Source: Gordonia jinghuaiqii (GTDB lineage Bacteria > Actinomycetota > Actinomycetes > Mycobacteriales > Mycobacteriaceae). Taken from it: a stretch of 64,000 bases of DNA. Location of the stretch: the NCBI RefSeq assembly GCF_014041935.1, contig NZ_CP059491.1, positions 3,658,001-3,722,000 on the forward strand. Reading direction: 5' to 3'. Shown piece by piece: positions 1 to 7,841 of the stretch; the stretch's first letter is position 1, and the number at the start of each line of letters is the position of its first letter. Below the pieces are notes generated by a model. That model saw nothing but the letters and a program-made list of their open reading frames with translations. It did no database searches and was not told the origin of the DNA. Made by a program: the position numbers and the translations under genes.

Positions 1-1053
1 ATCACGAGATTTCCTGTTGCGCCACTTGAACATCGCGGCGACACCGGCCAGCCCCGCGGGGAAGAACCCGACGACGACGATGAACAGCACACCCTGCGCG
101 TAGGTCCAGCCGGACGGCCAGTTCTCCGAGAGGCTGGTCTGCGCCCAGGCGACCGCGATGGCACCGAGCACCGGGCCCAGCAGCGTGCTGCGGCCACCGA
201 TCGCGACGCCGATGAGGAAGGCGATCGAGGGCACGATGCCGACATCGGCCGGCGAGATGATGCCGACGATGGGTACGAACAACGCGCCGGCGATGCTCGC
301 GAAGAGTGCTGCGACGGCATAGGCGACGACCTTGACGTTGGCCGGGTCGTAACCGAGGAAGCGCACCCGCTCTTCCTGATCGCGCACCGCGACGAGGAGT
401 TCGCCGTACCGGCTGTTCATCAGCTGCCGGACGATGGCGACGACCGCGAGCAACACCGCGGCGGTGATGAAGAACAACAGCTGCCGGTTGACCGGGTCGT
501 TGAGAGCGAGGCCGAAGAAGCTGCGGAACCGGTTGAGTCCGTTGCTGCCTCCGGTGGTCTGCTGACCGATGAGCAGGATCGCGAAAGCAGCGGCGAGTGC
601 CTGCGAGAGGATCGCGAAGTAGGCGCCCTTGACCCGGCGTTTGAACACGCCGAGGCCCAGCAGGATCGCGAGAAGTGTGGGGATCAACAGGATTCCGAGG
701 ATCGTGAGGACCGGCGAGGCGAACGGCGTCCAGTATCCGGGCAGTTCGCGGATACCCGCGATCTGCATGAAGTCGGGCACGTCGTCGCCGCGCAGCTCGG
801 CGTCGGAGATCTTCAGGTGCATCGCCATGATGTAGGCGCCGAGACCGAAGTACACACCCTGCCCGAGGGTGAGCATCCCGCCGCGGCCCCAGGCCAGGCC
901 GATACCGACCGCGACGATGCCGAAGCACAGGAACTTGCCGAGCAGGTTGAGGCGGAAGTCGGACAGGACCGCGGGGGCGACCGCGAACAGCAGGATCGCG
1001 GCGACCCCGAATCCCGCCCAGACCTTCCAAGAACCGCTGAAATAGTCCTTCAC
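1..1053 (-). CDS. urtC: urea ABC transporter permease UrtC (3' end cut by window edge)
   Basis: Inner-membrane permease of the high-affinity urea importer UrtABCDE (branched-chain amino acid transporter type). The reading frame from a GTG at 1053 runs open to base 1 (351 codons). It encodes hydrophobic LivM-like protein starting VKDYFSGSWKVW and containing GRGGMLTLGQGVYFGLGAY, which is typical of UrtC. The GTG overlaps the urtB stop by four bases (GTGA), which supports the start and translational coupling. The C-terminus lies beyond the left edge; the last codons seen read NRKSRD. UrtD and UrtE ATPases would be expected further left. Confidence 0.93.
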   Translation of the reverse strand, partial: MKDYFSGSWKVWAGFGVAAILLFAVAPAVLSDFRLNLLGKFLCFGIVAVGIGLAWGRGGMLTLGQGVYFGLGAYIMAMHLKISDAELRGDDVPDFMQIAGIRELPGYWTPFASPVLTILGILLIPTLLAILLGLGVFKRRVKGAYFAILSQALAAAFAILLIGQQTTGGSNGLNRFRSFFGLALNDPVNRQLLFFITAAVLLAVVAIVRQLMNSRYGELLVAVRDQEERVRFLGYDPANVKVVAYAVAALFASIAGALFVPIVGIISPADVGIVPSIAFLIGVAIGGRSTLLGPVLGAIAVAWAQTSLSENWPSGWTYAQGVLFIVVVGFFPAGLAGVAAMFKWRNRKSRD

Positions 1054-1937
1054 ACGAGACTCCTCGACTGGACCGTGAACAGACCCTGCGGGCGGATCTG
1101 CAGGAAGATCACGATGATGACGAACACGGCGACCTTGGCCACCGAGGCCGTGGTGTTGTATTCGATGAACGAGTTCAGGACACCGAGCGCGATGGCGGCG
1201 ATGACCGCTCCCTTGATCTGGCCCAGCCCACCGATGACCACGACGAGGAATGCGTCGATCAGATAGGACATCCCGGTGTTGGAGCTGGTGGAACCGATCA
1301 GGGTCAGCGCCACGCCCGCGACACCGGCCAGGCCCGAACCGATGAAGAAGGTGGTGATGTCGGTGCTGCGGCTGGAGATGCCGCTGGTCTCCGCGAGGTC
1401 ACGATGCTGCACGACCGCGCGGATACGACGCCCCATCGAGGTGTATTTCATCGTCACGGCGATCGCGGTCACCGCGATGACGGCGAGCAGCATGATGAAC
1501 AGGCGGGTCTTGGGAACCACCGCGCCGAGGATGTCGACCCCGCCGGACAGCCAGGACGGGGCGACCACGTCGACCGCGGGCGCGCCGAAGATGTCGCGGG
1601 CCAGCTGCTGCAGGATCAGGCCCACACCGAACGTCACGAGCAGGGTGTCCAGTGGACGGTCATACATGCGTTTGATCAGGGTCACCTCGAGCATCACACC
1701 CATGAGGCCACCGACGAGGAAACCGATGACGAGCGAGACCAAAAGGGACACACCGGCATCGGAGATCAGGTACTCCTGCACCGAGTACGCGGTGTAAGAA
1801 CCGGCCATGATGAATGACCCGTGGGCCATGTTGATCACGCCCATCTGACCGAAGGTCAGGGACAGACCGAGTGCCGCGAGGAGCAGGATCGAACCGAGGC
1901 TGAGCCCGGTGAAGAGCTGTCCGATAACGGTTTCCAC
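1050..1937 (-). CDS. urtB: urea ABC transporter permease UrtB
   Basis: First permease of the urea importer, partner of UrtC. The 295-residue product is a LivH-like multi-span membrane protein with the family stretch LGLSLTFGQMGVINMAHG near residues 24-41 and an internal ALTLIGSTSSNTG segment typical of UrtB. The length fits the short UrtB form without the long periplasmic N-terminal extension of proteobacteria. It follows urtA after 87 bases that hold a strong hairpin, and overlaps urtC by four bases. The start codon is ATG (METVIG). Confidence 0.93.
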   Translation of the reverse strand: METVIGQLFTGLSLGSILLLAALGLSLTFGQMGVINMAHGSFIMAGSYTAYSVQEYLISDAGVSLLVSLVIGFLVGGLMGVMLEVTLIKRMYDRPLDTLLVTFGVGLILQQLARDIFGAPAVDVVAPSWLSGGVDILGAVVPKTRLFIMLLAVIAVTAIAVTMKYTSMGRRIRAVVQHRDLAETSGISSRSTDITTFFIGSGLAGVAGVALTLIGSTSSNTGMSYLIDAFLVVVIGGLGQIKGAVIAAIALGVLNSFIEYNTTASVAKVAVFVIIVIFLQIRPQGLFTVQSRSLV

Positions 1938-1980
1938 GTCACTATCCGTTCATCGTCGGTGGTGGAGAACAGGCAGCACG

Positions 1981-2019
1981 CGTGACCCGTCCCGCGCAGG
2001 AGACGCGGGACGGGTCACG
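1981..2019 (-). terminator. Strong hairpin between urtA and urtB (attenuator or processing stem)
   Basis: Perfect 16-base arms (CGTGACCCGTCCCGCG and its complement) flank a 7-base loop, beginning 5 bases after the urtA stop. No U-tract follows on the minus strand, so it is either a weak terminator or an mRNA-stabilising stem. Such a structure after a substrate-binding-protein gene would raise UrtA levels relative to the permeases; that consequence is inference. Confidence 0.7.
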
Positions 2020-2024
2020 ACGTG

Positions 2025-3347
2025 TCAGCTACTCAGGCCCTCGGCCCACGGGTAGGACTTCAGGAAGGGGTCCGGTTCGATGGGCTCACCCGAATCCCAC
2101 ACCGTGTAGATCAATCCGTCGCCGCGGATCTCACCGATGCGAGCGGTCTTGGTGATGTGGTTGTTCTCGCCGTCGATGGTGACCAGACCCTCGGGGGCGT
2201 CGAAAGTGACTCCGCCGGCTGCCTTCTGCACATCGGCGACCGCGAACGAGTTCGCCTTCTCGACGGTGTTCTTCCACAGGTAGACCGAGACGTAGGCGGC
2301 CTCCATCGGGTCCGACGTCGGCTTGTTGGCGCCGTAGGCGGCCTTGTAGTCCCGCACGAAGGACTGGTTCACCGGGTTGTCGACGGTCTGGTAGTAATCC
2401 CACGCCACCAGCTGGCCCTCGATGTTGTCGACACCGATACCGCCGACCTCTTCCTCGGCGATCGAGACCGACACGACGGGCATCGCCTGCGCGGTCAGAC
2501 CCACGTTCTTGTACTCACGGAAGAACGCCACGTTTGAGTCGCCGTTGAGGGTGTTGAACACCGCGTCGGCGTCGGCGCTACGAACCTTGTTCACGATGGT
2601 CGAGAAGTCGGTCGAGCCGAGCGGGGTGTAGTCCTCACCCTTGATCTCGATGCCGTTGGCCTCGGCGTAGGCCTTGATGACGCGGTTGGCCGTCTGCGGG
2701 AAGACGTAGTCACTACCGACCAGGTAGAGCGACTTGACGCCCTTCTCCTTCAGGTATTCCAGCGCAGGCACGATCTGCTGGTTGGTGGTCGCGCCGGTGT
2801 AGAAGATGTTCGGCGAGGACTCGAGACCCTCGTACTGCACGGGGTAGTACAGCAGCGAGTTGTTGTCCTCGAAGACCGGCAGCATCGCCTTGCGGCTCGA
2901 CGAGGTCCAGCCGCCGAACACCGCGGCGACGCAGTCGCTGGAGATGAGCTTCTCGGCCTTCTCGGCGAAGATGGTGGGCTCGGAGGCGCCGTCCTCACCG
3001 ATCAGCTTGAGCTGCTTGCCCAGGACCCCGCCGTTGCCGTTGATCTGGTCGACGGCGAGCTTGATGGAATCGCGCACGGTGACCTCGGAGATCGCCATCG
3101 TGCCCGACAGCGAGTTCAGCGATCCGACCTTGATGGTGTCGCCGGCGGTGTCGACGCACGATTGTGCGCTCGACGTCGACTCGTCACCGGCGGAGCTGCC
3201 ACACGCGGTCAGGACCAAGGCCACCGCGGAGAGCGCCGCAGGAACGATGATCCCGAATCGCCGACGGCGGGAGCGGGTGGCGGACGGGGGCGTGGCGGAC
3301 GGGGGCGTGGCGGGTGGCGGGCCAAACGGCCTTGCAGCAGACGGCAT
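2025..3347 (-). CDS. urtA: urea ABC transporter substrate-binding lipoprotein UrtA
   Basis: Extracytoplasmic urea receptor. The 440-residue protein has a basic RSRRRR segment, a hydrophobic stretch and a lipobox LTAC (Cys49), followed by a periplasmic-binding fold of the amide/urea family ([57 protein letters not shown]). It ends with the UrtA-type [21 protein letters not shown]. The ATG at 3347 is preceded by GAAAGG at 9 bases. The leader is unusually long because of a [14 protein letters not shown] repeat encoded by two 15-base GC-rich units, so a shorter signal peptide is possible. It heads the urt operon. Confidence 0.95.
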   Translation of the reverse strand: MPSAARPFGPPPATPPSATPPSATRSRRRRFGIIVPAALSAVALVLTACGSSAGDESTSSAQSCVDTAGDTIKVGSLNSLSGTMAISEVTVRDSIKLAVDQINGNGGVLGKQLKLIGEDGASEPTIFAEKAEKLISSDCVAAVFGGWTSSSRKAMLPVFEDNNSLLYYPVQYEGLESSPNIFYTGATTNQQIVPALEYLKEKGVKSLYLVGSDYVFPQTANRVIKAYAEANGIEIKGEDYTPLGSTDFSTIVNKVRSADADAVFNTLNGDSNVAFFREYKNVGLTAQAMPVVSVSIAEEEVGGIGVDNIEGQLVAWDYYQTVDNPVNQSFVRDYKAAYGANKPTSDPMEAAYVSVYLWKNTVEKANSFAVADVQKAAGGVTFDAPEGLVTIDGENNHITKTARIGEIRGDGLIYTVWDSGEPIEPDPFLKSYPWAEGLSS

Positions 3348-3472
3348 CGGCGAAAGCCTTTCTCAATACGTCAGGTCGACTCTGGCGGGGCCAGGACGAA
3401 CACGCGATGCAGCACCGCGCGGCCCCCCGTGAGATACGCATCGCAACGTGTTTGCGATCTCGCGTATGGGGC

Positions 3473-3496
3473 GTAAACGTATTTTGACTTTGTTAC
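3473..3496 (-). promoter_or_regulatory. Possible nitrogen-control site upstream of urtA
   Basis: In an AT-richer patch 126-149 bases upstream of urtA, the minus strand reads GTAAC, six bases, then AAAAT, followed by GTTTAC. The first half matches the GlnR half-site gTnAC, but the second half only partly fits GnAAC. Control of urea transport by GlnR is known in actinobacteria; assigning this site is a guess. Confidence 0.25.
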
Positions 3497-3625
3497 ACCA
3501 GAATGACGTGAGATGAATTCCCTGTTTCCGATGCTGGGCGGCTCATCCACACCGTCTTCCGACGAATGCCGTTGTGTGCATTACAGATTGATGAGGCGCG
3601 AGTTGACATCGCCACCCCGGATGGC

Positions 3626-4672
3626 CTAAGGACCGAACGCGGCCTCAACTTCGGCACGGGTACGCTCGGGGTCAGATCCGAGCTCATAGGCCGGCAGCGT
3701 GTGCGGCACGTCGGTTCCCCCCGCCACACGCCCCTTGGCGGCCACGAACTCCGGCGCCTCCCCCATCGTCAGATGCGCGGAGTTGATGATGCTCCACACC
3801 GCGCTTCGACGCGCACGCCGCTCGAGGGGATTGGGCGGGCGGTAGGAGATCAGTTGCTTTGCCCATCGCGGCATGGTGTCGCGGATGGCCCAGTCCACCG
3901 CCGCCTGAGCCGGATTGGACACATTGCTACCGGTCGCCATCGCATTGCCATGCGTCAGCGCGAGTTTCGGTAGATACTCCTCCAGGCATGCCAGCGTGTC
4001 GGCCTTCGTCGTGGGCAGATCGGCACCGCCCAGTGCGTGGCCCACGCGGACGAATTCTGCGTAGTACCTGTCGAGTTCGGCCCCACGCAGTGGGCGCGGG
4101 TGATAGATCTCGTGCGCGGTCGCGATACCCCACACCACCGTCGCGTAGTTCCAGCGCAACCAGGCCGGATCGTCGGCGTCGTAGGCGGCGCCGTCGGGAC
4201 GGACACCCTTGATCGTGTGATGCATCGACCGCACCGTGCGGGCGAGCCGTTCGGCGGTCTCGGTGGAGCCGTAGGCGGTGCCCATGAAGAAGGCCAGTGA
4301 ATGGCCGAGCCTGGTGATCGCCCCGTCGGGGTCGATCGACATCACCGCGGTGCCGTCGGCGCGGCGGCGGACCAGGCGTGAATGATGCATCCCCATCCAG
4401 AAGATACTGGGGTCGAGACGCTCGAGGTACGACGCGCATTGCAGTCCGAAGATCAGTGCGGGTGTGTGGGAGTGCACGTACCACGTGGCGCTGTCGGGAC
4501 CGAACCAGCCGGGATCACCCTCGGGATTCTCGAAATCCATGCCGCGAAAGAACTTCGCCCGCACATTGGCGTCGAACTTGTCGTTGAGCCACGATCCGAC
4601 GAACTCGTGCGGCAGCGTCAGCGGCACCCAGTCCGTCGCCGGGAGTCGCAGTGGAGCCAGGGACACAGTCAT
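3626..4672 (-). CDS. MpaB/Lcp-type oxygenase-family protein (DUF2236)
   Basis: The 348-residue protein belongs to the DUF2236 family, which contains the latex-clearing protein Lcp and fungal MpaB, heme b-dependent oxygenases. Family signatures visible are the helix GHSLAFFMGTAYGSTETAERL (about 123-143), RTVRSMHHTIKG (145-156) with the conserved Arg and His, and the WLRWNYATVVWGIATAHEIY helix (171-190). There is no signal peptide, so it is probably cytoplasmic, unlike secreted Lcp. The start ATG at 4672 has GAAGGA seven bases upstream. It is divergent from a TetR gene. The substrate is unknown; rubber cleavage should not be assumed. Confidence 0.78.
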   Translation of the reverse strand: MTVSLAPLRLPATDWVPLTLPHEFVGSWLNDKFDANVRAKFFRGMDFENPEGDPGWFGPDSATWYVHSHTPALIFGLQCASYLERLDPSIFWMGMHHSRLVRRRADGTAVMSIDPDGAITRLGHSLAFFMGTAYGSTETAERLARTVRSMHHTIKGVRPDGAAYDADDPAWLRWNYATVVWGIATAHEIYHPRPLRGAELDRYYAEFVRVGHALGGADLPTTKADTLACLEEYLPKLALTHGNAMATGSNVSNPAQAAVDWAIRDTMPRWAKQLISYRPPNPLERRARRSAVWSIINSAHLTMGEAPEFVAAKGRVAGGTDVPHTLPAYELGSDPERTRAEVEAAFGP

Positions 4673-4806
4673 CGGTGGTCCTTCTCGTCGCAGGTCGCAC
4701 GGGATCACGCACGCCGTTGTGGTCACGGTTGTCCCCAGAGTATCCCGTTGGGTACGCATGTGACCAGACCTGGCATCGGAGGGGCCGGCCGGACTATGGT
4801 GGGACG

Positions 4807-5418
4807 ATGTCCAGTCCGACCCGGTGGGCCGGCGTCCCCCTCGAGGATCGCCGCGCGGAGCGACGATCGATCCTCATCGCAGCAGCATTCGACATCTTCG
4901 GCGGCTCCGGCACCGAGACCGAACTGTCGGTGCGCTCGGTGTGCCGGTACTGCGGTTTCAACACCCGCTACTTCTACGAGAGCTTCGCCGACACCGACGA
5001 ACTCCTCGGGGCCGTATACGACGCCACCGCACAGGAGCTCGGTGCGGTGGTGGAGGCGGCGATGACCGAGGCCGGCCCGTCGGTGCGCGCTCGCACCCGA
5101 GCCGGAATCCGCGCCGTCCTGGGCCACGCCTCGTCCGACCCCCGGCGCGGCCGCATCCTGTTCACCGAAGCGGTCACCAATCCTGTTCTCGCCCAACGTC
5201 GGGCGGTGACGCAGGACATGCTCAGAGAACTCGCCTTCGCCGAGGCCGACGCCCGCGAGACCGATCCACTGAGCGGCCGGGTACGCGCCGCGATCTTCAC
5301 CGGCGCGATGACCGAACTGGTACAGCAGTTCCTCGCCGGGAGTCTCGGGGAGGATCTCGAGCGGATCGTCGACGAGGCACTGGTGACCCTCATCCCCCAG
5401 GCGCGGGTCGGCGCGTAA
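4807..5418 (+). CDS. TetR family transcriptional regulator
   Basis: The 203-residue protein has an N-terminal TetR helix-turn-helix (about 20-65: ILIAAAFDIFGGSG, then VCRYCGFNTRYFYESFADTDELL) and a helical ligand-binding domain. It is transcribed away from the MpaB-like oxygenase, sharing a 134-base intergenic region, so control of that gene and of itself is likely. I chose the ATG at 4807 because it places the HTH at the usual distance from the N-terminus. No clean operator palindrome stands out in the shared region. Confidence 0.85.
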   Translation: MSSPTRWAGVPLEDRRAERRSILIAAAFDIFGGSGTETELSVRSVCRYCGFNTRYFYESFADTDELLGAVYDATAQELGAVVEAAMTEAGPSVRARTRAGIRAVLGHASSDPRRGRILFTEAVTNPVLAQRRAVTQDMLRELAFAEADARETDPLSGRVRAAIFTGAMTELVQQFLAGSLGEDLERIVDEALVTLIPQARVGA

Positions 5419-5429
5419 GCCGCTCGACC

Positions 5430-6707
5430 TCAGACCGAACCGGCAGGCGCCCTTCGCAAGTCCTGTATCGATGCCGGACCCATCCCCCGGTCGAGTGCGG
5501 AGATCATGATCAGACAGCCGCACCCGGACAACACGAGTCCGGTCGCGAAGAGAACCGGGAAGCCGAACAGGTCGCCGACGACCCCCGCGGCGAATCCGGC
5601 CACCCCCTGCACCCCGACGACCGCGCAGGCGAAGAGCGTGTAATCACTCCCCTCGTAACCCTTCTCGCACGCATCCATCATGAGCGTGAAGACCGCGACG
5701 GTCGCCGCGCCGCCGAGAATGTGCTCCGCCAGGCTCGCGGTCACGACGAGCCAGAAGCCCCCGGCTCCGAGCGCGACGACGAAGTAGAGTGCGAGACTCA
5801 GCGTTTGGGCGACACCGCCGAAGAGCAGTGCGTGGCGCCGCCCGTACCGAAACGCCAGCCAGCCACCCAGCGCGGCACCCCCGAGAGCCCCCGCCGACGA
5901 CAACGCACCCTCGATCAGCGCGATCTGGCCCAGACTCAGTCCGATGTCGGACATGAACGGCCCCACCAGCGCCGACGCCATCGAGTTGCCGAACTTGTAG
6001 GCACCGACGACGAGGATGAACACGACGATGCCGGGCCGTCGGAGGCGTGCGACCCAACCGGTCAGCAGGTGCCCGGGAGTCGACGTCCGCGGTGGCGCGT
6101 CGAAGACGTCGCGGGGCGACTGCCGGGCCAGGAACCACACGGGCACGGTGACCGCGAGCAGCAGCACCGACATGGCGACGAACAGGCTGCGCCACCCGGC
6201 GAGGGAGAACAGCCACAGCAGTCCGCCGCCGCCGACGATCATGCCGATCCGGTAGGCGCCCACCTGAATCCCGTTGCCCAACCCTCGTTGCCGGGGTTCC
6301 AGCGTCGACACGGCGAGACCGTCGGTCGCGATGTCCTGGGTGGCCGAGAGCAGGTTGATCACCGCGATGCCCACGAGCATCCACACCAGACTGCTCGACA
6401 GGTCGAGGCACGCGAGGATGAGCGCGACCGCGGCCGACGACAGCTGCAGGGTCAGGAGCCACCGCCGGCGTGTGCCGTATCGGTCGACATAGGGCGCCCA
6501 CAGGAACTTCAGGCCCCACGGCGCGAACAGCAGTCCGTAGACACTGATCTGGGTGAGTGAGTACCCCTCTTCACGGAGGATCACCGGTACGGCCTGGCTG
6601 AAGAAGCCGTACGGCAGGCCCTGTGCGAAGTAGAGCGCGGTGAGCAGCACCAGAGTGCCGACGGCGAACGTGCCGGAGCGCGGCGGAGTCGACATGGGTG
6701 TCATCAT
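5430..6707 (-). CDS. MFS transporter, AmpG-like
   Basis: The 425-residue, roughly 12-span carrier begins LTALYFAQGLPYGFFSQAVPVILRE, the hallmark of the AmpG/acetyl-CoA-transporter branch of the major facilitator superfamily, with a loop WAPYVDRYGTRRRW matching the MFS motif between helices 2 and 3. AmpG members import muropeptides, and related ones import siderophores (RhtX/FptX). The substrate cannot be chosen from sequence. MMTPM or the inner MSTPP may be the start. Its stop lies 12 bases from the TetR gene end (convergent), and it starts 13 bases after the carboxymuconolactone-decarboxylase-like gene, suggesting an operon. Confidence 0.8.
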   Translation of the reverse strand: MMTPMSTPPRSGTFAVGTLVLLTALYFAQGLPYGFFSQAVPVILREEGYSLTQISVYGLLFAPWGLKFLWAPYVDRYGTRRRWLLTLQLSSAAVALILACLDLSSSLVWMLVGIAVINLLSATQDIATDGLAVSTLEPRQRGLGNGIQVGAYRIGMIVGGGGLLWLFSLAGWRSLFVAMSVLLLAVTVPVWFLARQSPRDVFDAPPRTSTPGHLLTGWVARLRRPGIVVFILVVGAYKFGNSMASALVGPFMSDIGLSLGQIALIEGALSSAGALGGAALGGWLAFRYGRRHALLFGGVAQTLSLALYFVVALGAGGFWLVVTASLAEHILGGAATVAVFTLMMDACEKGYEGSDYTLFACAVVGVQGVAGFAAGVVGDLFGFPVLFATGLVLSGCGCLIMISALDRGMGPASIQDLRRAPAGSV

Positions 6708-6719
6708 GCCGCAGCCGCG

Positions 6720-7223
6720 TCAGTCGGTCGCGTCCTGCGATCGGCTGGGCTGCGCCGGATTGCCTTTCGGTCGGGCATGGTAGCCGCTGACGACCGACAT
6801 CCTGTTGAACGCGTTGATGGTCACGGCCGCCCAGATCACGACGGAGGTCTGGTCGGTGTCGAGGATGTCGGTTGCCCGGTCGTATGCGAGATCGGCCGCG
6901 TCCTCCGGGGGCAGGATGGTGACCAGTTCGGCGATCTCCAGCGCAGCGCGCTCGACGTCGTCGAAAACGGCTGGTGCATCGCGCCACCCGCCGATGACAT
7001 CGGTCTGCTGCGTCGTGAGTCCGGCGGCGCGGCCGAGCTGGGCGTGCAGACTCATGCAATAGGCGCAGCCGTTGATCTGCGAACATCGCAGGTTCACCAG
7101 TTCGATCACCTTGCGGCTCAGTCCGGCCGCTTCGGCGGCCTCCGCCACCTCGCCGGACACCGCGACCAGTTTCCGGTAGACCCGCGGCGAGACCTTGTCG
7201 ATTCGCACGCGTTGAGCAGGCAT
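6720..7223 (-). CDS. Carboxymuconolactone decarboxylase/AhpD-like protein
   Basis: The 167-residue protein carries the CMD/AhpD core with RCSQINGCAYCMSLHAQLG (Cys53-x2-Cys56 and His60), the redox-active cysteine pair of AhpD-type alkylhydroperoxidases. The following helices (ERAALEIAELVTIL and VVIWAAVTINAFNRMSVVSGY) also fit the family. The intact CxxC suggests a peroxidase or disulfide-reductase role rather than a decarboxylase. It sits 12 bases upstream of the MFS gene in the same direction. Confidence 0.85.
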   Translation of the reverse strand: MPAQRVRIDKVSPRVYRKLVAVSGEVAEAAEAAGLSRKVIELVNLRCSQINGCAYCMSLHAQLGRAAGLTTQQTDVIGGWRDAPAVFDDVERAALEIAELVTILPPEDAADLAYDRATDILDTDQTSVVIWAAVTINAFNRMSVVSGYHARPKGNPAQPSRSQDATD

Positions 7224-7315
7224 GGCTCGAGGTTAGCCGTACCGACCCGCCCAGCCGCGGAATCACATCCGGGTCCGAGACGTTCGTATCCGGTGAACCG
7301 ACAAAGGAGCAGCGC

Positions 7316-7696
7316 ATGACCGACAACACCAGTACCCACGACACCGGCACCCCAGACCCCGGCACCCCAGGCCCCGGCACCCAGGACACGGTCGCCGTCA
7401 CCCGCAACGACGAGGCCGGGCGTTTCGAGGTCACGGTGAACGGCGAGGTCGCCGGATTCACCGTCTTCAAGGACCGGGAGAACCAGCGCATCTTCCCGCA
7501 CACCGAGGTCGACGAGAAGTTCTCGGGCCGCGGTCTCGCCACCAGGCTGATCGGCGATGCACTCGAGGCGACCCGCCGCGACGGGTTACGCGTGGTCGCC
7601 GTGTGCCCCGCGGTCGCGCGTTACGTGGCCAAACACCCCGAGGTCGCCGACAACGTCGACCCGGTGACCCCGGCTGTCCTCCAGTTCCTCGGCTGA
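7316..7696 (+). CDS. Small GNAT-like N-acetyltransferase (YjdJ type)
   Basis: The 126-residue protein starts with about 25 residues of Thr/Pro/Gly-rich sequence (GTPDPGTPGPGTQD). A single small GNAT domain follows (VTRNDEAGRFEVTVNGEVAGFTVF, then HTEVDEKFSGRGLATRLIGDAL with the acetyl-CoA loop GRGLATRL). This matches the minimal YjdJ/Gtn5-related family (about 90-100 residues) whose substrates are unknown. AAGGAG lies 7 bases upstream of the ATG. The low-complexity leader is unusual. Confidence 0.85.
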   Translation: MTDNTSTHDTGTPDPGTPGPGTQDTVAVTRNDEAGRFEVTVNGEVAGFTVFKDRENQRIFPHTEVDEKFSGRGLATRLIGDALEATRRDGLRVVAVCPAVARYVAKHPEVADNVDPVTPAVLQFLG

Positions 7697-7710
7697 CGGT
7701 CGCGGTCCCC

Positions 7711-7770
7711 GCATCAATCCCCCGGGCATCAATCCCCCGGGCATCAATCCCCCGGGCATCAATCCCACTC
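7711..7770. repeat. 15-base tandem repeat, four copies
   Basis: The unit GCATCAATCCCCCGG occurs three times exactly (7711-7755), with a fourth copy diverging in its last bases (7756-7770). It lies 15 bases after the GNAT stop and about 70 bases before the DUF2339 start. There are no spacers, so it is not a CRISPR array; it is a simple minisatellite. Confidence 0.95.
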
Positions 7771-7841
7771 GCACGAATTCCCCACGGCAGGTGAGTAGCA
7801 CTACTCATCCCTGACGGCCGATGAGCCGTCAAGGTCGGTAC

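Noticed and set aside
2..1030. Arg-rich 342-residue open frame on the minus strand
   Set aside because: It is an off-frame shadow of urtC; the neighbouring frame encodes hydrophobic LivM-like sequence starting at 1053.
4673..4806. Operator palindrome between the MpaB-like gene and TetR
   Set aside because: Only imperfect short dyads such as GTATCCC-gtt-GGGTAC were seen; too weak to annotate.
4824..6560. 578-residue plus-strand open frame
   Set aside because: It is very Arg/Asp/Gln-rich with no domain, lying antisense to the MFS gene and off-frame over the TetR gene; typical high-GC shadow.
7711..7770. Possible CRISPR array
   Set aside because: The repeats are contiguous 15-mers with no spacers and no cas genes are present.
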